Shown here one piece after another: positions 40,201 to 48,018 of a stretch of 64,000 bases of DNA. The DNA comes from an uncultured Agrobacterium sp. (GTDB taxonomy: Bacteria > Pseudomonadota > Alphaproteobacteria > Rhizobiales > Rhizobiaceae). The notes under the pieces were generated by a model that searched no databases, had not been told where the DNA came from, and saw only the letters and a list, made by a program, of their open reading frames with translations. A program made the translations under genes and the position numbers. The stretch spans positions 244,285 to 308,284 of the forward strand of contig CAJYTK010000009.1 of NCBI GenBank assembly GCA_913777615.1, given 5' to 3'. Position 1 is the first letter of the stretch. Every line of letters starts with the position of its first letter.

Positions 40201-40637
40201 TGCCCGCCTTGCCGGAAGAAGGAGAGGATCGAGCCAAGCTGGCCCTGATCGATCGTCGATTGCGCTTCGAGCTTTTCATCGCGCTCGCTGCATTCGCCTG
40301 GCAGAAGCACGAGCTTGATGCCGCGCCAGCGCGCCATCATTGCCAGCTGATCAACGCCGTAGCGCCAGCGATCCGCGCCACCCAGAATCCGGATAAGGAT
40401 CAGCTTGGCATTCTCCGCAGTCTTTTCGATCCAGAGATCGACCGACATGGGATGGCGAAGCTCGGACAGATTGGCGACGCTGAGTGAGACGCCGGAGCCC
40501 TCCGGCCATGCCCGCTGCAAACCGGCAAGGTCGCTTGAGGAGAACGACAACACCACCACATCCGCCTGCGGCTGGTCGAGATCAACCGGCTCGATCAGGT
40601 CGTCCAGAGACGACGATGTGGTGGCGAGGATATGCAT
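37278..40637 (-). CDS. cobN: Cobaltochelatase subunit CobN (compact form)
   Basis: The 1119-residue large subunit works with CobS and CobT to insert cobalt into hydrogenobyrinic acid a,c-diamide using ATP. Family blocks include MSVDLWIEKTAENAKLI near residue 64, HVGAHGTLEWLPGK near 540, PSGAPARGRLDVLPTGRN near 710, VDVTLRISGLFRDMFP and the C-terminal ERFLSARHRNLWHSR. CobN proteins I recall are about 1270 residues. The shortening falls between HVFG (about 675) and ALDGHHILPGPSG (about 703), where others have a long insert. cobS and cobT are not in the window. It starts 6 bp after cobW and overlaps cobG by 4 bp. Confidence 0.94.
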   Translation of the reverse strand: MHILATTSSSLDDLIEPVDLDQPQADVVVLSFSSSDLAGLQRAWPEGSGVSLSVANLSELRHPMSVDLWIEKTAENAKLILIRILGGADRWRYGVDQLAMMARWRGIKLVLLPGECSERDEKLEAQSTIDQGQLGSILSFFRQGGQQNMRRLCEGLTAFAKEGVWPDVEPEPLPKSGFYIPGLGEVDLAQALSAFRPDAPRLPILFYRSMLLAADAAAIDVLFEALKDRGFAPLPIFVSGLKDGEAILFLEDTLAPLKPAAIIAATAFASQTDENGKSLFDRLGVPVFQVIMATTRRDAWAENMRGLNPSDLAMHVVLPELDGRILAGAISFKQSDLTGRQGLLNAPEPDRVAQVADRIAAHLWLTQTPVAERRLVILMPDYPGAAPGRTGYAVGLDVPQSVLEMLRDLRDAGYAVGDIPETARALLDRIKAESASISMSRYHHFLDGLPIAARTAITSAWGDAADDEAVIEGSFQFRAARFGSVTVALAPDRGRRADRRVDYHDPALPPRHALAAFGAWMQQDCDAHAIIHVGAHGTLEWLPGKTVALSEACFPEIVTGSLPVIYPFIVSNPGEAAVAKRRIAALTIGHIPPVLVSAGLSPEQAALEQLVDEYAQADGLDRRRRDRLAKLIVEKAFETGLAADAGIGVEEDADSALTRIDAFLCDLKDFAIKDGQHVFGRCADDEPDSLRRESAIREKAALLAALDGHHILPGPSGAPARGRLDVLPTGRNLYAADPRTMPTPTAFELGKAAGEEVLRHYLQSHGDWPRHLVFDLWGSASLRNGGEDVGQALHLMGARPIYDQATGRVNGIEVLPPAALGRPRVDVTLRISGLFRDMFPALIALLDAAARAIAAREESPGDNPLAEEAASLGHVPARIFGSAPGTYGAGIEDAIAHGDWDEREALGQAYLDAASHAFGGPDGLEIVVDAGFARQVGRAELLVHTGDDPGRDLLDGSSDVAFIGGFAAAKAKLGQAADVVALDTTDPARPRARSIAQAITRVVRARAINPRFIAGQLRHGPRGAAEFAETVDRLIGFAETTQAVSSSLIEAVYDAYFGNEEVRDFILRENPKAAELMAERFLSARHRNLWHSRRNAVDAELEMLIAPRSSVAPSARVSA

Positions 40638-40643
40638 GACGCG

Positions 40644-41678
40644 TCAGGCCGCCAGCATCTGTTCGATCTTCTCGCGATTGAGGCCCTTTTCACCGATCAC
40701 GACGAGCGCCGAACGGCGTACTTCGCCTGCGGCCCAGGGGCGGTCGAAATAGTGATTGACGCGCGCGCCGACGGCCTGAACCTGCAGGCGCATGGGCTTG
40801 GACGAGACTTCGACGAAACCCTTGATGCGCAGAACGTTCTCAGACGCCGCGGTCTGGGCGATACGTTCTGCCAAGGCCTCTGGATCGGACACCGCACCAA
40901 GTTCGACCACGAAGCTGTCGAATTCGTCGTGATCGTGGTCCTCTTCCTCATCATGATGAGTATGGCGGTTTTCGATATCGTTTTCGACTGCCAGCCCAAG
41001 CCCGATCAGCACGGCAGGATCGATCTGGCCGTGGGAAGCAACGACGATCTTGGCGGCCTTTGGCAGATGCTCGCCGATATGCGCCTTGGCACGCTCCAGA
41101 CCTTCGGCATCGAGAAGATCGGCCTTGGTCAGCACGATCAGGTCGGCGCAGGCGATCTGATCTTCGAAGACTTCCTCGACCGGATCGTCATGGTCGAGCG
41201 CTTCGTCATTGGCGCGCTGGGCGGCGAGCGCGTCCATGTCATGCGACACCATGCCTTCGGCAAGTGCTGCACCATCGGCAACGGCAACGACAGCGTCGAC
41301 GGTGACCCGACTCTTGATCGCGGGCCATTGGAAGGCCTGGACCAGCGGCTTGGGCAGCGCAAGACCAGAGGTCTCGATCAGGATATGCTCGACCCGCGGC
41401 TGGCGGCTCAAGATCTGCTCGATGGCCGGCTGAAAATCATCCGCGACTGTGCAGCAGATGCAGCCATTGGCAAGCTCAACAATGTTTTCTTCCGGGCAGC
41501 TTTCGATGCCGCAGCCTTTGAGGATTTCGCCATCGATGCCGACATCGCCGAACTCATTGACGATGATCGCCAGACGCTTGCCATCGAGCTTTTCGAGAAG
41601 GCCGCGCAGTAGTGTGGTTTTGCCGGCGCCCAGAAAGCCGGTGACGATGGTGCAGGGAACGCGCTCTAGCGTGGTCAT
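40644..41678 (-). CDS. cobW: CobW-type G3E GTPase metallochaperone
   Basis: The 344-residue protein has the P-loop GFLGAGKTT (14-22), the metal-binding motif GCICC (Cys73, Cys75, Cys76), a TKADL-type GTP motif and a histidine/acid-rich run HTHHDEEEDHDHDEF at about residues 234-249. The C-terminal domain begins around LRIKGFVEV. CobW is thought to deliver cobalt for the chelatase. That fits the position directly ahead of cobN and after a riboswitch. Its start overlaps the DUF1636 gene by 4 bp. Confidence 0.94.
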   Translation of the reverse strand: MTTLERVPCTIVTGFLGAGKTTLLRGLLEKLDGKRLAIIVNEFGDVGIDGEILKGCGIESCPEENIVELANGCICCTVADDFQPAIEQILSRQPRVEHILIETSGLALPKPLVQAFQWPAIKSRVTVDAVVAVADGAALAEGMVSHDMDALAAQRANDEALDHDDPVEEVFEDQIACADLIVLTKADLLDAEGLERAKAHIGEHLPKAAKIVVASHGQIDPAVLIGLGLAVENDIENRHTHHDEEEDHDHDEFDSFVVELGAVSDPEALAERIAQTAASENVLRIKGFVEVSSKPMRLQVQAVGARVNHYFDRPWAAGEVRRSALVVIGEKGLNREKIEQMLAA

Positions 41679-42100
41679 GATGTCTCCTCGAGGAAATTCA
41701 AAGGGGGAATGCGCGCGACCATGCCGCGCTTCAAGCTATCCGGACGCCCGCGCCAGGGCATCAGGCCGTCGGTGGAGCTTTCAAGCAGACGCGCGCCGGT
41801 GATCAGATCATCGGCATGATCGGGCGTCAGCCCGCCGAAGACGTAAGACCAGCCATCGGCACTGCGCATCGCGGCACTGGCACCACGCTTGCAATTGGCA
41901 AGGCAGTTGACGCTGCGTACCTCGATATCGGCTTCCGCACCAAGCGCGATCGCAGCCTCTGCCAGCAGCGCGCCGGGGCGCGGCTCGGCATTCGGTTCTG
42001 CCTCACTACGGCAACTGCGGCAGACATAGACAACAAGACCGGAAGCTTTCTGCTTTTCGGTCGATCCTTCCGTCCGAGACGATGTCGCTGTAATATCCAA
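41675..42100 (-). CDS. DUF1636 ferredoxin-like metal-binding protein
   Basis: The product, about 141 residues, belongs to the small DUF1636 family often found beside cobW. It has four conserved cysteines, Cys27 and Cys30 in VCRSC and Cys66 and Cys70 in NCLANC, arranged as in thioredoxin-fold [2Fe-2S] ferredoxins. The function is unknown; a redox or metal-relay role with CobW is inferred from position. No ATG is available: the frame opens at TTG 42100, with GGAAGCGGG upstream. It is the first gene behind the cobalamin riboswitch and overlaps cobW by 4 bp. cobP, which I would expect near cobW/cobN in relatives, is absent. Confidence 0.82.
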   Translation of the reverse strand: MDITATSSRTEGSTEKQKASGLVVYVCRSCRSEAEPNAEPRPGALLAEAAIALGAEADIEVRSVNCLANCKRGASAAMRSADGWSYVFGGLTPDHADDLITGARLLESSTDGLMPWRGRPDSLKRGMVARIPPLNFLEETS

Positions 42101-42224
42101 ACCGAGCCCGCTTCCGCTGTTACAACATGCAAGGGGTGCGGTGCCGAAGACGGAATGCGAGACAGCGCAAACCGATATTCGGCGGAACTGACTGACCGGA
42201 GCACCCCGCCCGGCAGACGTTTTT

Positions 42225-42417
42225 TTCTGAAACGGCAGGTCTCCTGGCTTGCGGCTTGAATAGGCGCCCTTGCACCGCCTTCCCGGATCGAAATCCAGTG
42301 GCTTTACGGTGCGGGCTTGCCGCTTACAGTTGCGGGGGCAGCCACGGATTGACCCGAGAAGTGGGCGGAACCGTGTTCCCTCTTAGCTTTTCCCGTTGCC
42401 GGAAAAAGACCGTCAGT
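42225..42417 (-). ncRNA. Cobalamin riboswitch (AdoCbl element)
   Basis: Read on the minus strand the leader contains, in order, AAGAGGGAACACGG (42371-42384), GCTGCCCCCGCAACTG (42327-42342), AGCCACTGG (42295-42303) and the B12 box AAGCCAGGAGACCTGCC (42234-42250). These are the conserved elements of the cobalamin riboswitch, in the right order. It should repress the DUF1636-cobW-cobN-cob run when adenosylcobalamin is plentiful. No U-tract terminator follows. A 7-bp stem GGGGTGC/GCACCCC (42201-42207 with 42133-42139) could belong to a translational expression platform. Confidence 0.93.
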
Positions 42418-42423
42418 GCCTTA

Positions 42424-42452
42424 CCTTTACGGGCAAGCTGGCTTGCGGTCAA
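42424..42452 (-). promoter_or_regulatory. Sigma-70-type promoter of the riboswitch transcript
   Basis: On the minus strand TTGACC (42447-42452) and TAAAGG (42424-42429) are separated by exactly 17 bp, placing the start site near 42417, at the edge of the riboswitch. The spacer contains GCAAGC-CA-GCTTGC, a perfect 6-bp inverted repeat that could bind a regulator. Confidence 0.6.
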
Positions 42453-42551
42453 TGCGCGGATTCTTGAACGATGCTCTCGGTGCCATTGCCGAGAAGGGCG
42501 TTTTGACTATAGTCGCCGCTTCCAAAACAGGCTCGGAAGGACGTGGACATC

Positions 42552-43169
42552 ATGACACGCGAGATCAGCGACAGTGACGCCGCCCGCCACCGCGAGAAGA
42601 TGGTGAATCGCAAGAGCGTGCAGGATGCGGAAGTGGCCGAGAAGACCATCGAGAAGGGTCTATTGATGGTCAATACCGGCCCCGGCAAGGGCAAGTCCAC
42701 CGCAGCCTTCGGCCTTGCGCTGCGCATGCTCGGCACGGGCCGACGCGTTGGTATCGTCCAGTTCATCAAGGGCGCGTGGTCGACCGGCGAGCAGCAGGCG
42801 CTGACGATTTTCGGCGACCGGGTAGAATGGCGCACCATGGGCGAAGGTTTCACGTGGGACACTCAGGACCTGAAACGCGATATCGCCGCGGCGACCAAGG
42901 CCTGGGAGGAAGCAAAGCTCCTGATGGCCGATGAGACGATCGGTCTTCTGGTTCTGGACGAATTGAATATCGCGCTTCGCTACGATTATCTGGATCTGAC
43001 GGACGTTGTCGCCACCTTGCAGAGACGCCGTCCCGATCTGCACATCATCGTGACCGGGCGCAACGCCAAGCCGCCGCTGATCGAGGCAGCAGACATGGTG
43101 ACGGAGATGACGCTGGTGAAGCATCACTTCAAGGCGGGCGTCAAAGCCCAGTCCGGCATCGAGTACTGA
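42552..43169 (+). CDS. cobO: Corrinoid adenosyltransferase CobO
   Basis: The 205-residue ATP:cob(I)alamin adenosyltransferase of the BtuR/CobA type has the P-loop NTGPGKGKST at 41-50, EGFTWDTQDLKRD and the VLDELNIALRYDYL block. It attaches the adenosyl ligand to cob(I)yrinic acid a,c-diamide. A GTG lies three codons upstream at 42543, but the AAGGA site is spaced for the ATG at 42552. It opens the plus-strand set cobO-cobQ and diverges from the riboswitch operon. Its own promoter may use TTGACT near 42500. I see no plus-strand riboswitch. Confidence 0.94.
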   Translation: MTREISDSDAARHREKMVNRKSVQDAEVAEKTIEKGLLMVNTGPGKGKSTAAFGLALRMLGTGRRVGIVQFIKGAWSTGEQQALTIFGDRVEWRTMGEGFTWDTQDLKRDIAAATKAWEEAKLLMADETIGLLVLDELNIALRYDYLDLTDVVATLQRRRPDLHIIVTGRNAKPPLIEAADMVTEMTLVKHHFKAGVKAQSGIEY

Positions 43170-43172
43170 TCC

Positions 43173-44630
43173 ATGGCCGCCAGATCCATCATGTTCCAGG
43201 GAACCGGCTCGGATGTCGGCAAGTCGCTCATGGTGGCGGGTCTGGCGCGTGCCTTTACCCGTCGCGGACTTTCGGTTCTGCCCTTCAAGCCACAGAATAT
43301 GTCCAACAATGCCGCGGTGACTGCGGATGGCGGCGAGATCGGTCGGGCGCAGGCCTTGCAAGCGCGGGCGGCAAATGTTCCGCTCTCGGTGCACATGAAC
43401 CCGGTTCTTTTGAAGCCCCAGAGCGAAACCGGCGCGCAGGTGGTGGTACAGGGCAAGATCCTCGGCAACGCCAGGGCGGCAGAGTACCAGCACATGAAAG
43501 CAGTGCTGATGCTGCACGTGCTGGAAAGCTTCGAGCATCTGAAGGCCAATGCCGATCTGGTTTTGGTCGAAGGTGCCGGCAGCGCATCGGAAGTCAATCT
43601 GCGTGCCAATGACATTGCCAATATGGGTTTTGCCCGCGCCGCCAATGTTCCGGTGATCTTGATCGGTGATATCGACCGAGGCGGGGTGATCGCCAGTCTC
43701 GTCGGCACGAAGACGGTGGTGGATGCAGACGACGCGAGGATGATCGAAGGCTTCATCGTCAATCGTTTTCGCGGCGATCCCTCGCTGTTCGAGGAGGGGA
43801 TGCATATTATCGCAGACCACACCGGCTGGACGTCCATCGGCCTTCTGCCGCACTTTGCCGACGCCGCACGCCTGCCCGCCGAAGATGCGCTGGGACTGAC
43901 TGGCGAAGCCCAAGCGAAACCGGGCGCCAGGATCCGCATCGCCGTGCCGATCCTGCCGCACATCTCCAATTTCGACGATCTCGACCCGCTGGATATGGAG
44001 CCGGATGTCGAACTGATCCGCGTGCGTCCCGGAACCGCCATTCCTGGCGATTGCGCCCTTATTCTGCTGTGCGGATCGAAATCGACGATTGCCGATCTGG
44101 CCGTCCTGAAGCAGGCCGGGTTCGACATCGACATCAAGGCGCATCTTCGCCGCGGCGGAATGATTCTGGGTCTCTGTGGTGGCTACCAGATGCTTGGAAC
44201 GACCCTATCGGACCCGGACGGCATCGAAGGGCCGGCATCGACCGTGGAAGGGCTGGGGCTTCTAAACGTCGAGACGGTGCTGACCGGAGACAAGCGGCTG
44301 GTCTCGGTCGAAGGGCGAAGCTTCGACGGCGAGGCGTTCTCCGGCTATGAAATGCATGTGGGTGTGACCAAAGGTGTCGATTGCGAACGGCCCTTCTCCA
44401 CCATCGGCAACCATGTCGATGGCGCGATATCCGCCGATGGCCGTGTTTTCGGCACCTATGTCCATGGCCTGTTTTCCGATGACGGACAGCGCAGCGCCTG
44501 GCTGCAACGGCTCGGCGGGCAGCGCTCGGCGCTGAATTACGAAGCGCAGGTGGATGCGGTGCTGGACCGGTTGGCCGACCACATGGAGCGCCATATCGAT
44601 CTCGACGCGCTGCTCTCTATCGCCAGATAA
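43173..44630 (+). CDS. cobQ: Cobyric acid synthase
   Basis: The 485-residue glutamine-dependent amidase adds four amides to the corrin side chains. The N-terminal synthetase domain has [14 protein letters not shown] and NPVLLKPQ. The C-terminal class I glutaminase domain has the nucleophile Cys in [10 protein letters not shown] (about residue 334) and the catalytic His in TYVHGLF (about 430). It begins 3 bp after cobO. Its last 14 bp overlap the end of the antisense cobD gene. Confidence 0.95.
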   Translation: MAARSIMFQGTGSDVGKSLMVAGLARAFTRRGLSVLPFKPQNMSNNAAVTADGGEIGRAQALQARAANVPLSVHMNPVLLKPQSETGAQVVVQGKILGNARAAEYQHMKAVLMLHVLESFEHLKANADLVLVEGAGSASEVNLRANDIANMGFARAANVPVILIGDIDRGGVIASLVGTKTVVDADDARMIEGFIVNRFRGDPSLFEEGMHIIADHTGWTSIGLLPHFADAARLPAEDALGLTGEAQAKPGARIRIAVPILPHISNFDDLDPLDMEPDVELIRVRPGTAIPGDCALILLCGSKSTIADLAVLKQAGFDIDIKAHLRRGGMILGLCGGYQMLGTTLSDPDGIEGPASTVEGLGLLNVETVLTGDKRLVSVEGRSFDGEAFSGYEMHVGVTKGVDCERPFSTIGNHVDGAISADGRVFGTYVHGLFSDDGQRSAWLQRLGGQRSALNYEAQVDAVLDRLADHMERHIDLDALLSIAR

Positions 44631-45582
44631 GCAATACCAGAAGACCAAAGAAGCCGATCAGCAGGCCATCCGCGATACGCGCAAGCTTCAGAGCCTGACG
44701 AATATCGGCGGCGGTCAGATCCCGACGTCCACCTTCGCCCATGAAGCGCGCCTGGATCATCTGTCCAGCATAGGAGCGCGGTCCGGCAAGTGCGAAACCC
44801 AGCGCCCCGGCAAGAGCCGCTTCCGGCCACCCGGCATTGGGAGAGCGGTGGTGGCCAGCGTCACGAGAAATCGCCCGAACCGCATTGGCGGGAGAGGCCC
44901 CCGGCAAGAAGAAGGCGGCGACCACGAAGAGCAGACCGCTGAGGCGCGAGGCGGGGAGATTGACCAGATCGTCCACACGGGCAGAAGCCCAACCAAAGGC
45001 TTTGTATTGTGGTGTGCGGTGACCGATCATGCTGTCTGCCGTGTTGATCGCCTTGTAGCCCGCCCCACCGGGCAGGCCGAGCAAACCGAGCCACAGCGAA
45101 GGTGCTACGATGCCATCGGAAAAATTCTCGGCGAGGCTCTCGATGGCCGCCCGACACACCGCTGCCTCATCGAGTTGATCGGGATCGCGACCAACGATCA
45201 TCGACACGGCATTGCGCCCACCTTCGAGGCCTTCGCTTTCCAGCGCGATTGCCACTGCCTCGACATGGGTTTCCAGGCTTTTTTGCGCAGGAAGAGATGC
45301 ACCGACGATCGCGACCAGTAAAAAGCCAAGCGGAAAAAGCAGAAGAATACTCTGCAGCAGAAGGGAGATTGTCACCGTGACACCCAAAATAACGATGAGC
45401 GCCAGGACGCCTTTGCCTTCCCGATGCAAAAATGACCGGTGTTCTCGGTTCCATTTTGCGTCGAGCAGCGCAATAAGCGAACCAATCCAAGTCACCGGAT
45501 GGCCGATCCGGCGAAACAGCCAATCGGGATAGCCAGCGAAGCGTTCGATCAAAAGCGACAGGAAAGCAATGGTGAAGAACAT
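44617..45582 (-). CDS. cobD: Adenosylcobinamide-phosphate synthase CobD/CbiB, embedded antisense
   Basis: The 321-residue membrane protein joins aminopropanol phosphate to adenosylcobyric acid. CbiB blocks are visible: [23 protein letters not shown], the REHRSF-like segment, [30 protein letters not shown] and [15 protein letters not shown]. Hydrophobic helices flank them. The ATG complementary to 45580-45582 is chosen over a TTG at 45588. The gene occupies exactly the gap between cobQ and cobC on the other strand, overlapping cobQ by 14 bp and the cobC start by up to 14 bp. Confidence 0.94.
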   Translation of the reverse strand: MFFTIAFLSLLIERFAGYPDWLFRRIGHPVTWIGSLIALLDAKWNREHRSFLHREGKGVLALIVILGVTVTISLLLQSILLLFPLGFLLVAIVGASLPAQKSLETHVEAVAIALESEGLEGGRNAVSMIVGRDPDQLDEAAVCRAAIESLAENFSDGIVAPSLWLGLLGLPGGAGYKAINTADSMIGHRTPQYKAFGWASARVDDLVNLPASRLSGLLFVVAAFFLPGASPANAVRAISRDAGHHRSPNAGWPEAALAGALGFALAGPRSYAGQMIQARFMGEGGRRDLTAADIRQALKLARIADGLLIGFFGLLVLLIWR

Positions 45583-46609
45583 GGGCAACCTGGGACCAGA
45601 GAGGGTAGAGGCAGCGATCCGCCACGGTGGCGATCTTGGCCTGGCACGTGCGTCCTACCCGCTAGCGCCTCAACCCTGGATCGACCTGTCCACAGGGATC
45701 AATCCACATTCCTATCCGCATTCTCCCCTTCCTGCCAGCGCCTTCTCACGCCTGCCGGAGCCTGACGCGCTGGAACGCCTGAAGGCGGTTGCCGCCACCA
45801 CTTTCAGCGCGCCGTCTGTCAAGCATCTAGCCGCAGCGCCGGGAACGCAAATGCTCATGCCGCTGCTTGCCGAGATTGCCGTTCAACGCGGCGCCAAAAA
45901 TGCAGCCGTGCTGACACCCGCCTATGCGGAACATGCCAGAACGGCGCGCATGGCAGGACTTGCGGTAACGGAAGTCGCGCACCTCTCCGACCTCGCGGAT
46001 TTCGACTATGCGGTGGTGATCAATCCCAACAACCCCGATGGCCGGGTGGTAGAGCGCGACAATCTTCTGGCTCTCGCTGACCATATGCACCGCAAGGGCG
46101 GTCTGCTGGTGGTCGATGAGGCCTTTATCGAGACAGGCTATGCGGCAAGCGTAAGCGAAGCCACCGCCATTGAGGGACTCGTGGTGTTGCGCTCCTTCGG
46201 CAAGTTCTACGGCATGGCGGGCCTGCGCCTTGGCTTTGCCATTGCTCATCCGGATATTGCCAATGGGCTGGAGCAGCGCCTCGGACCATGGGCGGTATCC
46301 GGCCCGGCGCTGCATGTTGCAACCGAGGCGCTGGCGGATTGGAACTGGCGCGAAGCGATGAGACTCCGGCTAAGAGAAGAAGCTGCGCGTCTCGACGGGC
46401 TGCTGGGAAATGCTGGTTTCACCGTCGGCGGCGGCACCAGTCTTTTCCGTCTGGTTCGGGACGAAAGGGCGGCAGCGCTGTTCGACCATCTGGCGAAGCG
46501 CGGTATTCTTGTTCGCATCTTCGACGAGCGCCCCTATGACGTGCGCTTCGGCCTACCGGAGACGGAAGGCGAATGGACAAGGCTAAAGGTAGCTTTGTCC
46601 GAATTCTGA
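45569..46609 (+). CDS. cobC: Threonine-phosphate decarboxylase CobC
   Basis: The 346-residue PLP enzyme of the class II aminotransferase fold shows IDLSTGINPHSYP at the start, INPNNPDGRV, VVDEAFIE and the PLP lysine in RSFGKFYGMAGLRLG (about residue 211). It provides the aminopropanol arm used by CobD, its neighbour. ATG 45569 has AGGA five bases ahead. ATG 45581 is also possible and would share a CATG with the cobD start. It closes the plus-strand cob set. Confidence 0.93.
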   Translation: MVKNMGNLGPERVEAAIRHGGDLGLARASYPLAPQPWIDLSTGINPHSYPHSPLPASAFSRLPEPDALERLKAVAATTFSAPSVKHLAAAPGTQMLMPLLAEIAVQRGAKNAAVLTPAYAEHARTARMAGLAVTEVAHLSDLADFDYAVVINPNNPDGRVVERDNLLALADHMHRKGGLLVVDEAFIETGYAASVSEATAIEGLVVLRSFGKFYGMAGLRLGFAIAHPDIANGLEQRLGPWAVSGPALHVATEALADWNWREAMRLRLREEAARLDGLLGNAGFTVGGGTSLFRLVRDERAAALFDHLAKRGILVRIFDERPYDVRFGLPETEGEWTRLKVALSEF

Positions 46610-46633
46610 TTCTTCTCCGACAATCCAAAACAA

Positions 46634-46660
46634 TTATGCCCGGAACTGGTCCGGGCATAA
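46634..46660. terminator. Stem-loop between cobC and the fuconate dehydratase gene
   Basis: TTATGCCCGGA (46634-46644) pairs perfectly with TCCGGGCATAA (46650-46660). On the minus strand it is followed by TTGTTTTGG, so it is more likely to end the fuconate dehydratase transcript. On the plus side no T tract follows. Confidence 0.65.
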
Positions 46661-46688
46661 GGAAGGGTGGGAAGCAGAAAGGGGAACC

Positions 46689-47966
46689 TTAGCCCTTGAA
46701 GGTATAAGCCTCGATCGACTCCGGCTTCATTTCGATGGAGAAGCCAGCCATCTTTGGCGGCATATAAGCGGCGTTCTGGATATCGCATGGCTCGAAGAAG
46801 TGCTCGTGCAGATGGTCGACATACTCGATCACGCGGCCTTCCTTGGTGCCGGACACAACCAGATAATCAATCATCGACAGGTGCTGCACATATTCGCAAA
46901 GCCCGACGCCACCGGCGTGCGGCCAGACGGGGAGGTTATACTTCGCGGCGATCAGCAGAACGGCCAGAACTTCGTTCAGACCGCCCATGCGGCAGCTGTC
47001 GATCTGCACGACGTCGATCGCACCTTCGGCGATGAACTGCTTGAACATGATGCGGTTCTGGCACATTTCGCCAGTCGCGACCTTCACCGAGCCAATGGCC
47101 TGGCGGATCTTGCGGTGACCGGCGACATCGTCCGGGCTCGTCGGCTCTTCGATGAAGAAGGGCTTGCAGAAGGCAAGCTTGTTGACCCACTCGATGGCCT
47201 GATCGACCTCCCAGACCTGGTTGGCATCGATCATCAGATAGCGATCAGGCCCGATGACTTCACGGGCGATGGTGAGGCGACGAATATCGTCCTCCAGATC
47301 ACGGCCGACCTTCATCTTCACGTGGTTGAAGCCCGCATCGATCGCCTCATGGCAGAGGCGGCGAAGCTTCTCGTCGCTGTAACCGAGCCAACCGGCGGAA
47401 GTGGTGTAGCAGGCGTAACCCTCGGCTTTCAGGATATCGACGCGCTCCTTCTTGCCCGCTTCCGCCTTCTTGAGGATGGCGAGCGCATCATCGCGCGTCA
47501 GAACGTCGGTCAGGTAGCGATAGTCGACGATGTCGGCGATCTCTTCGGCGCTCATATCGGCCACGAACTGCCAGACTGGCTTGCCAGCCTGCTTGGCGAG
47601 CAGATCCCAGACGGCGTTGACGACGGCACCGGTTGCCAGGTGCATCGCACCCTTATCCGGACCGATCCAGCGCAGCTGGCTGTCGCTCGTCAGGTGGCGC
47701 CAGTATTTGCCGGGGTTCTCGATGACGGTGGCGAGATCGGTTCCAACAACCAGATGACGCATCGCCTTGATCGCCATGCAGCAGATGTCGTTACCGCGAC
47801 CGATCGTGAAGGTCAGTCCGTGCCCCTTCAGCGAAGGCTCATCCGTATCGAGAATGACGTAGGCCGCGGAGTAATCCGGATCTGGATTCATCGCATCCGA
47901 GCCGTCGAGGCTCTGTGAGGTGGGGAAGCGCAGGTCGAAAACGCGCAGGTCGGTAATCTTTGTCAT
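46689..47966 (-). CDS. L-fuconate dehydratase (enolase superfamily)
   Basis: The 425-residue protein matches L-fuconate dehydratase. It starts ITDLRVFDLRFPTS, has the FTIGRGNDI loop, the catalytic lysine motif KMKVG (about residue 218), MIDANQVW and EEPTSPDD metal ligands, and the catalytic His in VWPHAGGVG (about 351). It removes water from L-fuconate to give 2-keto-3-deoxy-L-fuconate. The family also accepts some related six-carbon sugar acids, so L-fuconate is likely rather than proven. It is the last gene of the seven-gene minus-strand transporter and enzyme run. Confidence 0.9.
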   Translation of the reverse strand: MTKITDLRVFDLRFPTSQSLDGSDAMNPDPDYSAAYVILDTDEPSLKGHGLTFTIGRGNDICCMAIKAMRHLVVGTDLATVIENPGKYWRHLTSDSQLRWIGPDKGAMHLATGAVVNAVWDLLAKQAGKPVWQFVADMSAEEIADIVDYRYLTDVLTRDDALAILKKAEAGKKERVDILKAEGYACYTTSAGWLGYSDEKLRRLCHEAIDAGFNHVKMKVGRDLEDDIRRLTIAREVIGPDRYLMIDANQVWEVDQAIEWVNKLAFCKPFFIEEPTSPDDVAGHRKIRQAIGSVKVATGEMCQNRIMFKQFIAEGAIDVVQIDSCRMGGLNEVLAVLLIAAKYNLPVWPHAGGVGLCEYVQHLSMIDYLVVSGTKEGRVIEYVDHLHEHFFEPCDIQNAAYMPPKMAGFSIEMKPESIEAYTFKG

Positions 47967-48018
47967 GGCCGTTTACTCGCGGTCAGGGGTCATTGAATAT
48001 GAGAGGCTCGTCGGTCGT

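Noticed and set aside
42846-42861. parS-like match GGTTTCACGTGGGACA inside cobO
   Set aside because: Three mismatches to consensus, and the bases are dictated by the conserved GFTWDT motif of corrinoid adenosyltransferases. Kept only as a side note to the better site at 57209.
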